Assembly: GCA_025677835.1 (NCBI GenBank)
Contig: JAIXMR010000008.1
Coordinates: forward strand, 124,001 to 188,000
Reading direction: 5' to 3'
Origin: Sporodiniella umbellata
Taxonomy: Eukaryota; Mucoromycota; Mucoromycetes; Mucorales; Rhizopodaceae
DNA length: 64,000 nucleotides
Part shown: positions 44,903-56,825 of the stretch, one piece after another
How the letters are laid out: the number at the start of each line of letters is the position of its first letter
Position numbering within the stretch: position 1 is the first letter of the stretch
The notes under the pieces: generated by a model
Database searches by the model: none
What the model saw: only the letters and a program-made list of their open reading frames with translations
What the model was told of the DNA's origin: nothing
Made by a program: the position numbers and the translations under genes

Positions 44903-45611
44903 CTTGTTTACTGTGGATAAACAAATAGGGTAGCTTTAAAGCATCACTCGCGTCAAGAGCAAAATCATGTCTACACAACGCCTATCCAATGTCGCGACCC
45001 TAGGCTGAAGATAGATGAGTCGTCTTTGGCCGTTCTAAATACACTTATATAAGCTGACCCCCCAAAAAAAAAGAAGGCTTACTTTAAGAATGATAGTAAC
45101 AAGAAAAAGGTCCAAAATACAACGGTGGTGGTACTCCTCTTGTATTGATATAGGCATTTAAAATTCAAGTCAAGGCAGTTGTTAACTTTTTTCCGTTGTT
45201 TTTGGCGGTGGAGCTTTTTTTTCCTTATTTGATCTATTTGGATTTTGGAAGGCGGGGTGTACATGTCGTCAGATCATCAAGCCAAGACGAGGTCTATTTT
45301 TGTTTTTGTGTATTTAGCCTTTTCTGGCATATTCAAGGAAAGGTCTTACAATCTAGTGTAAAGGACAGTTTATAAACGCTTTATTGGACCTGTGGATGAT
45401 ATAATGGCTGTTGATACAAACTCTAAAAAAAAAAAAAAAACACGTGCAACAGAGAACAGACTTGTGCGCTAAACAGATCGAAAAACAGCTGAACCTAATC
45501 GTACGCAGCCAATGTTGGATAGACTCTATTAAAACAGATGATCTGAAAACAAATAAAAGAGTGGCATAAGACAAGCGTGGTTTCTTTTTGGGTCTTGTTT
45601 TGTATTTTGCG

Positions 45612-45648
<37 letters not shown>

Positions 45649-45936
45649 ACTGACCGTTTCTTTAGTCTGCCCACTGTGCAACCCTACTCAATAAGTGAAT
45701 GTTGCAATGCATAAGCAAAAAAAAAAAAAAAACTATGTTTTTCCTTTGGGCAACTCCGTTTGTTTTATTTCATATGAAACCCTCTCTTTTTCAAACTGCT
45801 CTTTATTTTAGGCATCTAAAGTTTTGTAAAGTTCTTATAACGCTACCTGGTTTTAGCCGCGTCTTTTTAGATATAAAAGTGTACCTCTTTTTTATTTGTT
45901 TCCCTTTTTCCTTTGTTATCATTACTTCTCCCCCTG

Positions 45937-45993
<57 letters not shown>

Positions 45994-46001
45994 TAGACAG
46001 C
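44903..46001. other. Region upstream of the Mga2-like gene
   Basis: About 1.1 kb. The left part may hold 5' exons of the minus-strand gene above. It has A-runs of 34 bases (45613-45646) and a CA/TA microsatellite just before the Mga2-like ATG. Confidence 0.35.
45943..45994. repeat. (CA)n-(TA)n compound microsatellite
   Basis: About 24 bases of CA followed by about 26 of TA, ending 8 bases before the Mga2-like start codon. Confidence 0.9.
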
Positions 46002-47866
46002 ATGAAAGATAGCACGTATCCACTCCTCTATTCACCGGTTCGAGCGCTTGATCCGTTTGATGTCTACTACTCACCTCCAGCATCTCCCCTATCGCCTTTC
46101 CAGCCCACCATGCTTAGTCAAGACTCGGTAAGTGTCAATGATTTAGTAAAGGCTTTGACTGATCCAAAGGTTAGATAGTGCCATCTTCTGTACATAAAAC
46201 GTAATGAGAGCAAGGATGTTATGGTTTGTTATTCTAACACTTTTTTAAAAAAAAAAGTAGTGCCCATTCTATGCAGAGCGCAAGCTGTAACAAGTAAGGG
46301 AGTGTGTGTGTGTGTGTGTGTGTGTGTACACGAAACAAGTTTTTTATTATTATTATTATTTCTTATAGTTCTCCATTCAGACTCCAAGTGGACTGTGTAT
46401 CTGATAAAGAGGCAAGAACACGAGTGGAGACACAAATCAAGCTCAAGCTTCGGTTGGTGGCCAACGACTCGCGGATGGAGCCGACCTGGTCTTACCTTCG
46501 CATTCCAACGCATTTGTTAGCCAAAACGCAGTCTAGAAGAGCGCAACAAAAACAAAGACAAGCAGAACTTTGCCAGGATACGCATCGACTTGATTTGGAA
46601 GCCAAAGTCACTTGCGAGAGCGACCCTCAGAAAACCATCCAGCTCTGTCCTGGGTGTGTACGACGTGAGGTAGAGTCAACAATAAGCATTGATACAAAAC
46701 TAATGACCTTTTTGAAACTCATTGTAGCGTAAACGAGCGGAACGTAAAAAGAATGCCACGCTAACCTCGATTCATATCCAACCGGGTCTACAGGCTGTGG
46801 TGGACGAGGCGTATGCGATGGATAGTCAACGTATCCTACTTTTGAGTTGTGATCCGGTGGTGGACTTTAGTTCTTGTCAGCTATTGTTACCTACGCGTAT
46901 CACTTGTTATTGCCGCCATCACAATGAACGTATTGGGTTTCGGTAAATGAACACAGATTTAGAAAAAAAAAAAAAAAGAAAAATTCATGTTTTTTTCAGT
47001 GTGACGTTCACGATGAGAGATCATCGAGGTGCAATCGTAGCCCAAGGTCAAACACCGCCTATCATGATTACAGACGATCCTAAAGTAGCCAAGCCGGATC
47101 GTCTTGTTCGTCGTTCGCGTCGTCATCGCCCGCCCAGTCTCTATTCAGAATCGAGAACGCCGAGTCCTACCTTACAACGACCGTGCGAGCCAGACGCCAC
47201 CCTCACTTCCTCACCCGTCGTACGTTTGTTCAGGCTCTACCCTTCGCATGGTTCGTTTATGGGCGCTACCCAGGTCACTTTATTAGGTGAAGGGTTCTAT
47301 TCGGGAATGACCGTGCTCTGGGGATCCCTTGCGGCCATCGTTCTTAGCGTGACGCCCAACTGTCTTGTCTGTCTCAGTCCTCCGGCAGACCAGATGGGTT
47401 CGGTGCCTATTCTCTTACCCCATCACGTCTTGGCCGACTCGCTCTATTTTACTTACGAGCTCAACACGCCTATCGATCACCCTCAGCGTCTGAACGAAAG
47501 TGGTCATACCTTGCTTCACCTCGCTGCCCATCTCGCCTTGGATGTTGCCGTCAGTCGTCAGCTTCTCCAAAAACACCCAGATTGGGTTCATCTGCAAGAT
47601 CCAAACGGTCTCTCCCCATTGCACTTTGCCATCCGGGCCAAAGCAACTGCCACCATCGATCTTCTCTTGGCCCACGGAAGTGACCTACTCTTGACCTCCT
47701 GTCTTGGTACCCCCATCGATATCGTCATCGACCTCTTCCATCGTCTGTTTCCTAATACCAGTCTGGTTCCTTCCTTACTGCATCGTTATCTGCCCTGGTT
47801 GCCCTTCTCGTTTGGTAAGTGATCATCATTCGAAAAAGAAAAAACCCCTTTTTTTAACCTGTGTGT

Positions 47867-47915
<49 letters not shown>

Positions 47916-47977
47916 TCTCTCTGTTTATTCAACATTACCCATTGACCTTTGAAAATGAATCCCCTTTCTTGTTATAA
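46002..47977 (+). CDS. Mga2/Spt23-like IPT/TIG-ankyrin factor without a membrane anchor
   Basis: join(46002..46169,46277..46293,46369..46669,46728..46942,47000..47814,47916..47977), 525 aa. Blocks in order: SP-rich start; SDKEARTRVETQIKLKLRL and TWSYLRIPTHLLAK; CPGCVRRE-RKRAERKK; LLPTRITCYCRHHNERIGFR-VTFTMRDHRG (Mga2/Spt23 DNA-binding-like region); an IPT/TIG domain from about 307 (FRLYPSHGSFMGATQVTLLGEGFYSGMTVLWGS); two ankyrin units from about 400 (GHTLLHLAAHLA, GLSPLHFAIRAKATATIDLLL). Yeast Mga2/Spt23 are ER-anchored and released by Rsp5/proteasome to drive OLE1. Here the ORF ends with a short polar tail (PLTFENESPFLL), so there is no TM segment. Exon 2 is only 17 nt and is needed for frame. 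An alternative exon 1 donor at 46128 is also in phase. Confidence 0.82.
46302..46328. repeat. (GT)13 microsatellite in an intron of the Mga2-like gene
   Basis: Pure GT repeat inside intron 2, between the 17-nt exon and exon 3. Confidence 0.9.
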
Positions 47978-48043
47978 TAAAAGACATAGGCTTGTTCTTT
48001 CTCTCTTTGTGTGTATATATATATATATATTTCTATCCTATTT

Positions 48044-49936
48044 TTAAGAGGGTTCAAGACAAGGGAAAATATGCCAGCCGGCATCAGCGGTGATATCATC
48101 AAACAGGGCTTCACGTAGGGTATCTGGCGTACTTGATTCGTCTGGATGAATCCCGAGAGAATGTAAGAGGTGTATTAAGCCTTTTTCGAGCAGACTTTCA
48201 CCAAAGGAACGCTTGGTGGGTGTGATTTGATACAGTCTGAGTAGATGGGCGAGATGGGCGCGACTGACGGCGACCAAGGCTGGGGAGCGACCGGGACCCG
48301 AGACGTTGCGAGCCAAGGTATGTTTGGCGCTCATGAAATGATAGAGGTAAGGACGAAAGAAACAGTCAAAGGTATCGCCATGAAACCAGCGATCGAACAG
48401 GTGAACCATCGCCACGGCTGCTTGTGAAGTACAACGGATGGCGTACTCTGCTTCGGCCGTGATGGGCGCCTGCCCCAGTGGAAGCGAGGCTTGATGCAAA
48501 GTGATCCAGGCCTGACAGTAATCGAGCAAGACACAGAAATAGCTACGTCGGGTCCATAAAGAGGTGGGTTCGACCGCAGTCAACCGGAGCGACGCCGGCA
48601 TCGCTCGGTAAAAGCGTTCAAGACGCGTACGGTAGAGCGCCATCGGGCACGGCTCGGGTCGTTCCAGCGCTTCGTTTATTTCACTTACCAGCAACCGGAA
48701 CCGGATCAAGCGGGTGACAAACAAGGTCTGCTCGCATTCTAACCTGTTGAATTCAGGCAGTCGGCAAGGCAAGTCAATCTTGATCTGCTCTGATTTGATC
48801 GTAGCGCGCTCTTCAGGAAACAGCTGGGGTACCTTTTCAGAGGTTAGAATGGATAAAAAAAAAAAAAAAAGAGACGCGCAGTGGCTTTTACCATGTTATC
48901 ATAAAACCAGACAGTCCAAAAGATACGTTTGGTTTGCTCCCTTTCAAACGCGGTCCGGCATTGGCGATAGCCTTCTGGACAGTGCAGGTTCAACAGAAAA
49001 CACATGCGGACGGCAATGCCCAGGTGAACAAAGGCTCTTCGTACGCGGCCATGGTCAAGATCATAGGTGATCAGAAACGTACGTTGGTGAATATTCGAGA
49101 TGCTGGCCGGCTGATCATCCACGCCGAGCAGGTCGTGCGAATGATCGTAAAACTTGACGCCCAGCTCGCGAAAGTTGCGGATATGGACGAGGTGAGGGTG
49201 ATAGATCGAGACGTGGGGAACCGAATGGGATAGGAGAGAGGAGAGCACCAAAGGCTTGAGTTGGCCTTGCCGGTGATGGTTTTCAAATCGGGCTGGGCTG
49301 ACCAAGGTCGGGAAGGAACACTGGTGGTGTTGATGGATCAGCCGGGTGATCACATCCAATGCAAGCGAGCCGTCTTGGAGAGTGGCTACCATTTGATCCG
49401 CGATACGTCCATCGTCGTTACGCAGCGTCATTTCTCCCCGGCCGCTCGTAGGTGGCAATCGCCCTAGACTCTCAAAGAAACTAAACGAGTGAGCTTTTGC
49501 AGGCAGTCCAGACCGGGGTAGCCCACTCGGCTGTCGGTACAGCTGATCCCCTTGATGCTGATGGATCAAAAACACCGTTTGCTCAATCGCTTGCCTTAGA
49601 TCCTCAAAGCGCTGAATGTCTGTATAGATTGCACGTTGCCCATCCTCACCTTCGTCCACTGCCCATCCTTTCTGTCGTGCCCAGACATGAACACTATCCG
49701 ATTTTGGATCTTTAGGGACTTCTTGTCTCATCCTGTGCTCCAGATAACCCATCTGTACTGTCAATGCCTTTACTTTTTCCTCCAAAATTCCCATACGCTG
49801 CTTGATCGACACGTTCTCCAGCTTGAGCCCTTCGTTGCTATACAAACACTCGTAGCGATCTTTGCATTGGCCACACATCGGCTTGCCTCGGTCACAGCCT
49901 ATCCTTCTCTCTCGACACCTTTTTTATAACTCGCAT

Positions 49937-49976
<40 letters not shown>

Positions 49977-50132
49977 CTTTACTCACTTGTCACAGGCATA
50001 GCCCACATGCTGTCTTTTTTTCTTGGGTGCCTCTATCACTTTAAACCCTTCTGATGTAGAATTCTTTTGGTTCTTGGGTGCTGAATACTGTACAATCACA
50101 AATGGTTTTTTCGTTGTAGGTGGGCCATACAT
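48044..50132 (-). CDS. Zn2Cys6 fungal transcription factor with fungal_trans domain
   Basis: complement(join(48044..48832,48892..49918,49987..50132)), 653 aa. The zinc cluster spans the first intron: YACDK-CRERRIGCDRGKPMCGQCKDRYECLY, six cysteines in the GAL4-type pattern, preceded by a basic PKKKRQ. A coiled-coil dimerisation helix follows (LKLENVSIKQRMGILEEKVKALTVQM). The middle homology region has FPTLVSPARFENHHRQ, VHLGIAVRMCFLLNLHCPEGYRQCRTAFEREQTKRIFWTVWFYDNM (typical RxxFWxxFxxD) and LPCRLPEF. Nuclear regulator of unknown targets. The coding GC content is clearly higher than in neighbours. Intron 1 contains a (CT)n microsatellite, and a GTTTTGTAG-like acceptor lies one base before the ATG. 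Convergent with the Mga2-like gene, only 66 bp apart. Confidence 0.92.
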
Positions 50133-50384
50133 TCTACAAAAGGGGAAAAAGAAAAAAAAAAAACCAAAAAAACCAAAAAAACCAAAAAAAACCAAAAAAA
50201 AAAAAAAGGGAATAAAGTTTTTATTTTCCTCTCTGTGTTCTTTCAATGTGTAACACACGCATCAAGCGATGTAAGTGTGCATATAGTAATACAGACCAAG
50301 AAGACATCGAAATCATCTAAATCAAGAATAGGATTAGGCAAGAGCGGCGTGGGTTAGAAAAAACAAGTGGATGTTCTATGAATA

Positions 50385-50429
<45 letters not shown>

Positions 50430-50464
50430 ATTTATTAGGTGAAGGGTGTGATTTGTAAAGCGTT
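50133..50464. repeat. Upstream region with (CCAAAAAA)n and (GT)20 repeats
   Basis: An imperfect CCAAAAAA/CCAAAAAAA tandem array at 50162-50207 directly upstream of the Zn2Cys6 gene, and a pure (GT)20 tract at 50387-50426 near the 3' end of the LRR gene. Confidence 0.85.
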
Positions 50465-51512
50465 TTAGATCAATTCTAACAAACAAGGCTGTTTTGTTTT
50501 GGGCAAGGCCAGCCGGGGTTTAAAAGAAAACATGTCGAGCAGCCTTTGATTTTCATCTCCCCAGTGAGCCGAACAGAGTTTATATTCGACAGGAATCCAT
50601 GATTCGTCCTGTTTCTGTACCAGTCGATGGCGAACGAGACAGGTCTCGAAGTAGGGGCCGCCACAAGAGGAGCAGCCTCTGGGGGAAGATAAATATTCCC
50701 GAATGTGGGGAGGACATCGTTTCTGAATCAAACCGATAGCCTCTTTTAATTTCCTTGACTTCTTTTTTTTGCCTATCAGTTCTTGCAAGATAGGTTGCAT
50801 CATCTCTCTTGCGCACAGTTCAAATAGGCTCGGGATCGTCCATGCATCGTCTCTCGTCGGCTGGTTCTCGTTCAGCAAGCGTTCACAGTGTTCTGTCCGG
50901 ATCGTAGTCATGGCCAGGTCGAGTAACTCGGCCGGAATAAATTGAATGTCGGTATACGAGAGATCCAACAGGCTCAGTTTTTGAAGACGCGACACGTTGG
51001 CTGTGATGTGCTGGAGCGGGTTATGCGAAATATCGAGGTGTACAAGCTGGACAAGTCGGCACAGAATCGTTGGTAGCTGGACAAACTGGTTATAGGACAC
51101 ATCCAAATGTCTCAGATTGGTCAGTTGTTCAATACAGGCTGGCATTTCTCGTAGCTTGTTGCGTGATAGATCCAATACCGTCAGTTGCGTGAAAAACGAA
51201 AGCTGGCTTGGTACAGACAGCAATCCTACATTGTGTCTATTCACCCCGTTAGCCCCACTGAAAAAAAAAAATTCTACGAACCCAAATCCATCTTACTTAC
51301 AAATCTGCAAAAGACCGTGTTGATCGGCTGAGTAGGTCATGCGTGAGGTCGGATTTCAGCTCAGTCATTGAAAGCGCTTTGTTATCCTCTTCGTAGTATG
51401 TTTTGTCAATGTAGTGAAGATCTTTATCTAGAGCAGTAGGGGAAAAGAGGTGGTGCATAGGAAACTGTTCAATCGATCTTGACAAACTTCGGATAGTAAA
51501 ATGGGCACTCAT
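50465..51512 (-). CDS. Leucine-rich-repeat protein
   Basis: complement(join(50465..51257,51301..51512)), 334 aa. Four or so typical LRRs: LTVLDLSRNKLREMPACIEQL, LRHLDVSYNQFVQLPTILCRL, LVHLDISHNPLQHITANVSRL and LSLLDLSYTDIQFIPAELLDL (LxxLDLSxNxLxxLPxxIxxL, the Ras-suppressor/SHOC2 type). The C-terminal 150 residues have a CSSCGGPYF and CLVRHRL cysteine/histidine cluster that may bind zinc, and a helical SLFELCAREMMQPILQELIGKK. No signal peptide. This layout (short N-terminal helix, LRRs, then a C-terminal Cys region) is seen in fungal LRR proteins of unknown function. It is a scaffold by inference. Confidence 0.82.
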
Positions 51513-51953
51513 TTTGCAAATAAAAAGAGGTTTAGGAAAAAGAAAAAAAAAAAAGAGAAAAAAAAAAAAAAAAAAAAAAAAGAGGGATAACAAGATAAAA
51601 TAGAAATAGGGATACCTTTTATATACATCTAGATTTACACACTCTTTTTTTTTCTTATAAAAAAACTAGTGACGCACAACACTGTCGCTTTTTTTTGGAT
51701 ACTGACTTCGTTTTTTTTAAAACAAATTGTCGTCTTCTTTTTATTTTTCTTGCTTTTCTTCTTTCCTTTCATCACTCAATACAGTGCAACACTGCATAGA
51801 ATAAATTATTGCGTAACTTTTTTTTTTTTTTTTTAAAACTAAGCTACAGACTCCAATCATAGATTGCTTGTAAGAGGACTTGAAAAAGTAAGCTTTTAGA
51901 CCATTGCTGTCTTTTATCAACCGTTTTAACCAATTCTCTCTCTCTATCTCTCT

Positions 51954-51988
<35 letters not shown>

Positions 51989-52531
51989 CGTTTCTTTTGA
52001 TTTCGCTTCTACGTGCATGTACATGCTTATCGTTCATAACCAAACAATGTAACTTTAAGCTTTTTATATAAAATAAGCGTAACGCCAAAGGGCGGATTTT
52101 GAAATTTCAAGTAGATGGTTTGAATTTTTTCAAAGGGCAGATTCTTCAAATGCCAATAGCTTTGGAAAATTTTATTAAACCCAACACGCTTCAAATGCAT
52201 TAAAAGTGCTGCAAAAAAAAAAAAAAAAAAAAAAAAATTCTCTGAAAAAAGGTGCGTACCTTAGTTAGTTTAACCTTGGATTGCATTGGTTACAGACCAG
52301 TCAAGAGGGGATTGTCAGAATAATACCAAAAGGAGGCTCATTGAGGGTAGGAAATAGTTCTTTAGCCGTCTGCTTTTTACAAGTGCTGTTTCTCTACTAC
52401 CACTTTCTGACCGTTCTCTTCTCCTCTATCCTCGTAGAACAACAGCTTGTAAAAAAGAAATTGCTTGTCATTAGAATTGGGCTTTAAAACAAAATCAAGC
52501 CTGCAGTTTCTTCTTACTCTATCAAGCGATC

Positions 52532-52532
<1 letters not shown>

Positions 52533-52580
<48 letters not shown>
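52533..52580. repeat. Poly-T tract, 48 bases
   Basis: Uninterrupted run of T, the longest homopolymer in the window. Confidence 0.95.
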
Positions 52581-52583
<3 letters not shown>

Positions 52584-53332
52584 CCTTTAAGGCATAGCAT
52601 AAAAGTAGGTAATGTGTGTGTGTGGGGGGGGAGGGGACTTTCATAGAGGCTGCCTATCAATTTATCTCATTGTACTCTTTCTTCAAACAACTCTAACCAG
52701 GGTTGTTTTCCTAAGCAAGCAATGATAACTCGTTTGACCGTGTTTTTTTTTTGTTTTTTTTATTTTTATTTTTATTTTTTTTGGCGGTCTTTACAAGTCA
52801 TGGTTTGTAATCTTTGAGGGGGAAGGGTCGGGCTTTATCCTCAACATTCACTTTGGATTACTTTGAGAATACTTTTAAAAACGATGGACAATCCAAACAT
52901 TATGTCTAGTCGTACACACGTAAAAAAAAAAAAAAAAAAAAAAAATGAAAAAGCGTTTTTTCATAGCCAATCAAGTTTTGAAGTTTGTTTCCTTTGTTAT
53001 CCTACAAAATACAAGGTTGGTCTCTCTGTCTGATATTTACATTGGCACCTGGCCCGGTCTTTATTTATTCCTAGAAAAGATTAAACGCTTGCTTTAAAAG
53101 CGACTCTTAACAACTTTAACCTGCATATCTTAAAAAAGAACAGAAAGCGAACAGAGAAAACAATAGTAGTTTATATGTACGCCTGCATAGGGCTTGCCAA
53201 AATTACGTACAAACGCTTTTCCTCGTTAAAAAAAAAAAAAAAAAAAAAACAAGAAAAAAACAAAAAAAAACCACTGAAAAGAGGGTTACTTTCTTTTGGA
53301 AATACCTACTACTATAAGTGTCGACTGTAAAA

Positions 53333-53334
<2 letters not shown>

Positions 53335-53363
<29 letters not shown>
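53335..53363. repeat. (TA)n microsatellite
   Basis: Pure AT dinucleotide repeat of about 29 bases. Confidence 0.9.
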
Positions 53364-53366
<3 letters not shown>

Positions 53367-53877
53367 GAGATCAACTGGTCTATCCTTTTTATGAACCGAA
53401 AGCCTTCAAAAATGAAAATGCCCTCTGAGGGGGATACTAAAGTAAGTAGCAGCGATATATTTTAGGGAATGGTCTAACAAAATGCACTGCATGGTCAGAA
53501 ATATCCCTGTTATCTACTTGGAAAGCCCAAGAGTTAATCATACTACATACCTAGATCCCTATTGGTTTACTTTTAAAAGTTGGTCGAAAGTCAAAGGAAA
53601 AGATGAAACGGTAGTTTGTGATAACTGGGTGATTAGAGCCGATTTTGGAACAAGGAGCCTTTAGTCAAAGTGAGTGTCCTTGAGTTAAGCCGTTGTATTT
53701 TATAAGCTATTTGATTCTCAAACGAATGAAAGTCAGTGGTCTCTTTTATGATCTAACTCAGTATACACTTGACAGAGTGGTTACCCAACTCCGTCCGTTC
53801 TAGATCAAAACCTCAATAGGCTGCCTAGTTTATGAAACCATGAGTGACTTTATTAGCCGTCAGTTTATGCAATGATT

Positions 53878-53879
53878 AC

Positions 53880-53908
<29 letters not shown>
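53878..53908. repeat. (AAT)10 microsatellite
   Basis: Pure trinucleotide repeat of about 30 bases. Confidence 0.9.
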
Positions 53909-53910
<2 letters not shown>

Positions 53911-55402
53911 GGCAACTTGGGTAAAAGGTTAAGCCTAAACGTTTGGCAATCAAAGTTTCTGCACAATACGAGTACAAAAAAGGTAAATTGCCTACTATCA
54001 GATCGATCCTTTTTTGGTCAATTCATCTGTTATTTAAGGCCCAAGATGAAAGATCCTATAGGCTCACAGGTAAGGCTTTATGCATAGAGGCTGTGGTATA
54101 GATGTATACATACGCGTTTAAAGGTTATACGATTGTTTCAAGTCAAGGGGTTGCTTGATTCACTACAGACTTGCGGACCTCTTGTTGTTGGATAGCCTAA
54201 ACTGCGCAAGCCCGCCACTGAGATCCCCTCCCCACGTTGTAGACTTTTTAAAAGACAGATTTGTTTGTTGTACTTTTTAAGGACTCAGGCTGCCTTTCGC
54301 TTTTAGTGTAGTATAAGGCAAACCCACGCTTAACCTAAAGGGAGACTTGCCTTTTTTTCATTCAAGAATTCATGCACTTGTGTGTAAAGAAAGAATGGCT
54401 TGGCCTTATAGACCTCTCTAGAGCAACGTCTATACTATACACACTCAGTTTCTCAGAATTTCCTTTAGACAAAATCGGTAGTAAAAACTCCAAAAAAAAA
54501 AAAAAAAAAAAAAATTAGTGCGTCAGTATTTTAAGGTTTTTCTTTTCTTTTTTTTTTTTTTTTTTTTTTTACTAATGTTAGCAATTATCCGAGTCACCCG
54601 CTATTATAGTTGACTCTTTAACCTCTCTTTTTTTTTTTTTGCTTAAATTTGTGTCTCTGAGTTTGTAGCCCCCCCTTCAAAGATTTGTCATCTTTTAACC
54701 AGTGGATTGGTTCACACCAATTGTTTTCGTATGTGAGTAAGAAATGGGAAGCAATTGAAAGCATAAGCAATCCAATTGATCTTTTTTTTTTTTTTTTTTC
54801 AAAAAAACAGAGAAAAACAAACGCCAGCTTATTTTGTTTATTGCTAATACTTTTTGGGATCAACGGAAATAAATCAAGCAAATAACATTGGTCTATATAC
54901 TCTTTTTCAGCGCTTAAAAGTACGTAAGCGATACGATTAGGTTGTAAAACAAAAAAAAATTTCTTTTTTTGACCAATTCATTTTAGTCAAGTAAAACCAA
55001 AAAAAAAAAAAAAAAAAAAAAAAACAGTAAATATTTTAATATGCAATACAGCGTAAACTGGCTCAGTTGTGTTTTGAAAGCAAAACGGTTGGTGTACTCA
55101 TCGCCTGTTTCTTTTTCCATTTTCTATAAGCACTAACATGACCGAAAAAAAAAAAAAAAAGCTGGCACTGTAAAGATTTGAGTGGAATTTTTGTTTTGAT
55201 AATCAAGAATCGTATTTTTAATACCAGCTACACACGCATAATTGCTTTTGAATCACATGCGTATGTTGAAAGCTTTTTTTTTTTTTTTGCTATATAATTT
55301 GACTTTTATTTGTCTTTTTTTTTTTTTTACTTATTTGTTAGAGAAAGGAAGAGAGAGAGAGAAAAAAAAAAAAAGAGAAAGAGAAAAGCCAAAACGATTA
55401 AA

Positions 55403-56790
55403 ATGACTTCCAAACTTCCTGAACAATTGCCCATTCTGCCTTTAGAAAATAAAGTGTTATTGCCCTCCGTAGTTCTCAAGATTGCCATGCGGGGTAAAGA
55501 TGCTGCTGCTTTGACTCGAAAACACCTTCGTGCGAATGAGCAGCGTGAGCCAGTTTATCTTGCCTGTATTCCAATTACAGCACAAAACAACCAACTGTTT
55601 GACTATGGATGTACCGCACGTATCTTGCGTATACAACGAGCCGGTTTGGGCGCTTTTACGCTCTTTGTGGAAGGAGTGGCTCGATTTAAAGTGGTTGAGA
55701 CAAAAGAAGTGGGAGAGGGAAAACAGGTCAAGGTCGCTTACTTGAGCCCGAAAGAAACAGAAGATCAAGACAGTCTAGTTCAGTTCAAAGCGCTCGTTCG
55801 CGAGTTCTTGAATAAAATGAAAGAGTTACGCATGCCTGAGCATCTTGTACAGCAACTCACTAAACTCTTAGACTCGGTTCCTTCGCCTGTCCTAGCAGAT
55901 CTTTTAGTCACCGTCATCGAAACCTCTTTTGATGAAAAGCTGACAATGTTATCTACCGTGGAAACGAAGGAACGCCTTGAAAAAGCTTCTGAGTGGATGA
56001 CTCGACAACTGCATGTAAACTCATCTATTTTTAATCTTTAACACAACAACTTACCTCTACATATGTGCGTCACACATCACTTGTCTCTTCTTTTTATAGG
56101 TGCTTAAAATATCTGAGCAAGTGCATTCCAACGTCGAAAACAAACTGTCTCAAAGACAAAGAGAATTTTATTTACGCCAGCAGGTACTTTTTATATAGAC
56201 TCGTACGAATATAGACTGGTTGACTCCTTCCTATAGTTGGAGGCTATTAAAAAAGAATTGGGAGAATCTGAAGGCTCGGCTAATAAAGATGAGGATGATC
56301 TGGAACTACTCGGCAGAAAGCTAGAGGAAGCAGATCTACCTGAAGAGGCTTCCACCGTAGCTCAGCGGGAACTCAAACGTCTTAAAAAACTCCAACCTGC
56401 TTCAAGTGAATATTCGGTTGCACGAAACTATTTGGAACTCTTGGCAGACTTGCCCTGGAATAAGAAAACGCAAGACACCATCGATATCAAAAAGGCACAA
56501 ACAAAACTAGAGACCGATCATTTTGGCCTGGAGCATGTCAAAAAGCGTATTATTGAGTATCTTTCGGTGATGAAGATCAAAGGTGACCTAAAGGCACCCA
56601 TCATTTGCTTTGTTGGTCCACCAGGCGTAGGCAAAACCTCTTTAGGAAAATCAATTGCTGCTTCTTTAGGTCGAGAGTTTCATCGGGTGTCTTTAGGTGG
56701 TGTAAGAGATGAAGCAGAAATGAGGTATTAAAATCGTTACATACGCATATACTCCCCCCAAAAAAACGATTTTTTCTTCATCTGACAAAT

Positions 56791-56825
<35 letters not shown>

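Larger units (their letters stand above)
51513..55402. other. Gene-poor interval (3.9 kb) with very long homopolymers and microsatellites
   Basis: No gene supported. It has a 48-T run at 52533-52580, several 20-30-base A/T runs, (TA)n at 53335-53363 and (AAT)n at 53878-53908. Open, coding-like scraps occur at 52072-52204 (KGRILKFQVDGLNFFKGQ), 52297-52347 (TSQEGIVRIIPKGGSL) and 53482-53664. They are possible exon remnants, but I could not join them into a model. About 100 bases before the Lon ATG the sequence is A/G-rich leader. Confidence 0.4.

Noticed and set aside
46229..46732. Reading frame through the (GT)n as the start of the Mga2-like protein
   Set aside because: It would begin with Cys-Val repeats; the splice acceptor at 46367-46368 gives a normal protein start into the conserved region.
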